A DNA stretch of 6,064 nucleotides from an uncultured Collinsella sp. (lineage in GTDB: Bacteria > Actinomycetota > Coriobacteriia > Coriobacteriales > Coriobacteriaceae): assembly GCA_905204635.1 (NCBI GenBank), contig CAJLAN010000109.1, forward strand, positions 1-6,064. Reading direction: 5' to 3'. Positions 5,889 through 6,064 of the stretch are shown piece after piece (position 1 is the first letter of the stretch; each line of letters starts with the position of its first letter). The position numbers and the translations under genes were made by a program. Under the pieces are notes generated by a model that was given only the letters and a program-made list of their open reading frames with translations, was not told the origin of the DNA and made no database searches.

Positions 5889-6064
5889 CTATTCCTGCGC
5901 GCGCTGAGCTAGCGCGCAGATCTGGTCGATGATCTCTTCATTTGCGGTGGTGACCGTCGCAGACTCCCAGTTCGTCTTCTCGATATCGGAGCAGAATTTC
6001 TCCGGATGTCCAAATGCCGGATCCTGACGGGCAATATTTTTCCAGAGAGACCAGCATCCGCTGT
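5889..6064 (-). CDS. Unidentified protein, C-terminal 57 residues (cut by window edge)
   Basis: An open frame enters from the right edge and stops at TAG (5891-5889), giving 57 residues. I do not recognise the family. The piece starts with a Trp/Cys-containing stretch (SGCWSLWKNIA), followed by DPAFGHPEKFC, then NWESATVTT and a final helix-like segment (residues 41-57) rich in Ile, Leu, Ala and Gln. Two cysteines (fragment positions 3 and 24) and a histidine (19) could be structural or metal ligands, but this is speculation. A cytidylate kinase sits upstream of plsC in some actinobacterial relatives, yet this tail does not look like one. It is likely a real gene because the frame is open, runs in the operon direction, and ends 9 bases before plsC. 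Confidence 0.65.
   Translation of the reverse strand, partial: SGCWSLWKNIARQDPAFGHPEKFCSDIEKTNWESATVTTANEEIIDQICALAQRAQE
5899..5917. repeat. GC-rich inverted repeat at the end of the gene upstream of plsC
   Basis: Arms GCGCGCT (5899-5905) and AGCGCGC (5911-5917) are perfect complements around a 5-base loop. In the transcript this would be a short, strong stem over the last codons of the unidentified gene, ending 19 bases before the plsC GTG. No run of U follows, so it is not an intrinsic terminator. It may be a by-product of alternating Ala/Arg codons, or it may slow ribosomes or RNase ahead of plsC. Confidence 0.4.

Larger units (their letters stand above)
1..6064 (-). other. Single co-directional operon-like block
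   Basis: All eight genes run the same way, with gaps of 6, 18, 9, 13 and 9 bases and overlaps of 8 and 1 bases. No gap is long enough to hold an ordinary promoter plus leader, and none contains a stem followed by a T-run. Internal promoters inside coding sequence are possible but were not identified. Both ends of the transcription unit lie outside the window. Confidence 0.75.

Noticed and set aside
5899..5917. Intrinsic terminator
   Set aside because: The stem is inside coding sequence and no T-run follows on either strand.
1..6064. CRISPR array, mobile element, tRNA/rRNA or defence system
   Set aside because: No direct repeat series, transposase, attachment repeat or RNA-gene signature was seen; nearly all bases are explained by housekeeping genes.

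Overview
The window is a solid block of bacterial housekeeping genes. All of them read on the minus strand, and transcription enters from the right edge and leaves at the left edge. In transcription order they are: the 3' end of an unidentified gene (5889-6064), plsC (5043-5879), ispH (4195-5043), der/engA (2853-4181), plsY (2177-2860), gpsA (1160-2167), rpe (470-1141) and the 5' part of a NifS/IscS-type cysteine desulfurase (1-463). Gaps between genes are 0-18 bases. Two pairs overlap (plsC/ispH by 1 base, der/plsY by 8). No promoter, terminator, RNA gene, insertion sequence or CRISPR array was seen, so this looks like the middle of one long transcription unit.

Organism: GC is high (about 52-67% in most 60-base lines I counted), ribosome sites are clear AGGAG-type, and the protein variants (for example IspH with GACYGV around its first cluster cysteine) suggest a high-GC Gram-positive, most likely a Coriobacteriia member such as Collinsella. 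This is an inference from protein style and remembered gene order, not a search result.

Function: gpsA, plsY and plsC together make phosphatidic acid. GpsA reduces dihydroxyacetone phosphate to sn-glycerol 3-phosphate, PlsY adds the first acyl chain from acyl-phosphate, and PlsC adds the second. IspH finishes the MEP isoprenoid pathway with a 4Fe-4S cluster, and a cysteine desulfurase lies at the far end of the same unit. Der is a tandem GTPase for 50S ribosome assembly. Rpe links ribulose 5-phosphate and xylulose 5-phosphate in the pentose phosphate pathway. The cluster therefore joins envelope precursors, ribosome assembly and central carbon metabolism.

No previously undescribed system is evident. 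The points most worth a second look are a base-composition and codon-use change inside der near 3800-3890, the unidentified C-terminal fragment at the right edge, the tightly coupled gene junctions, and the placement of a desulfurase in the same unit as an Fe-S enzyme.
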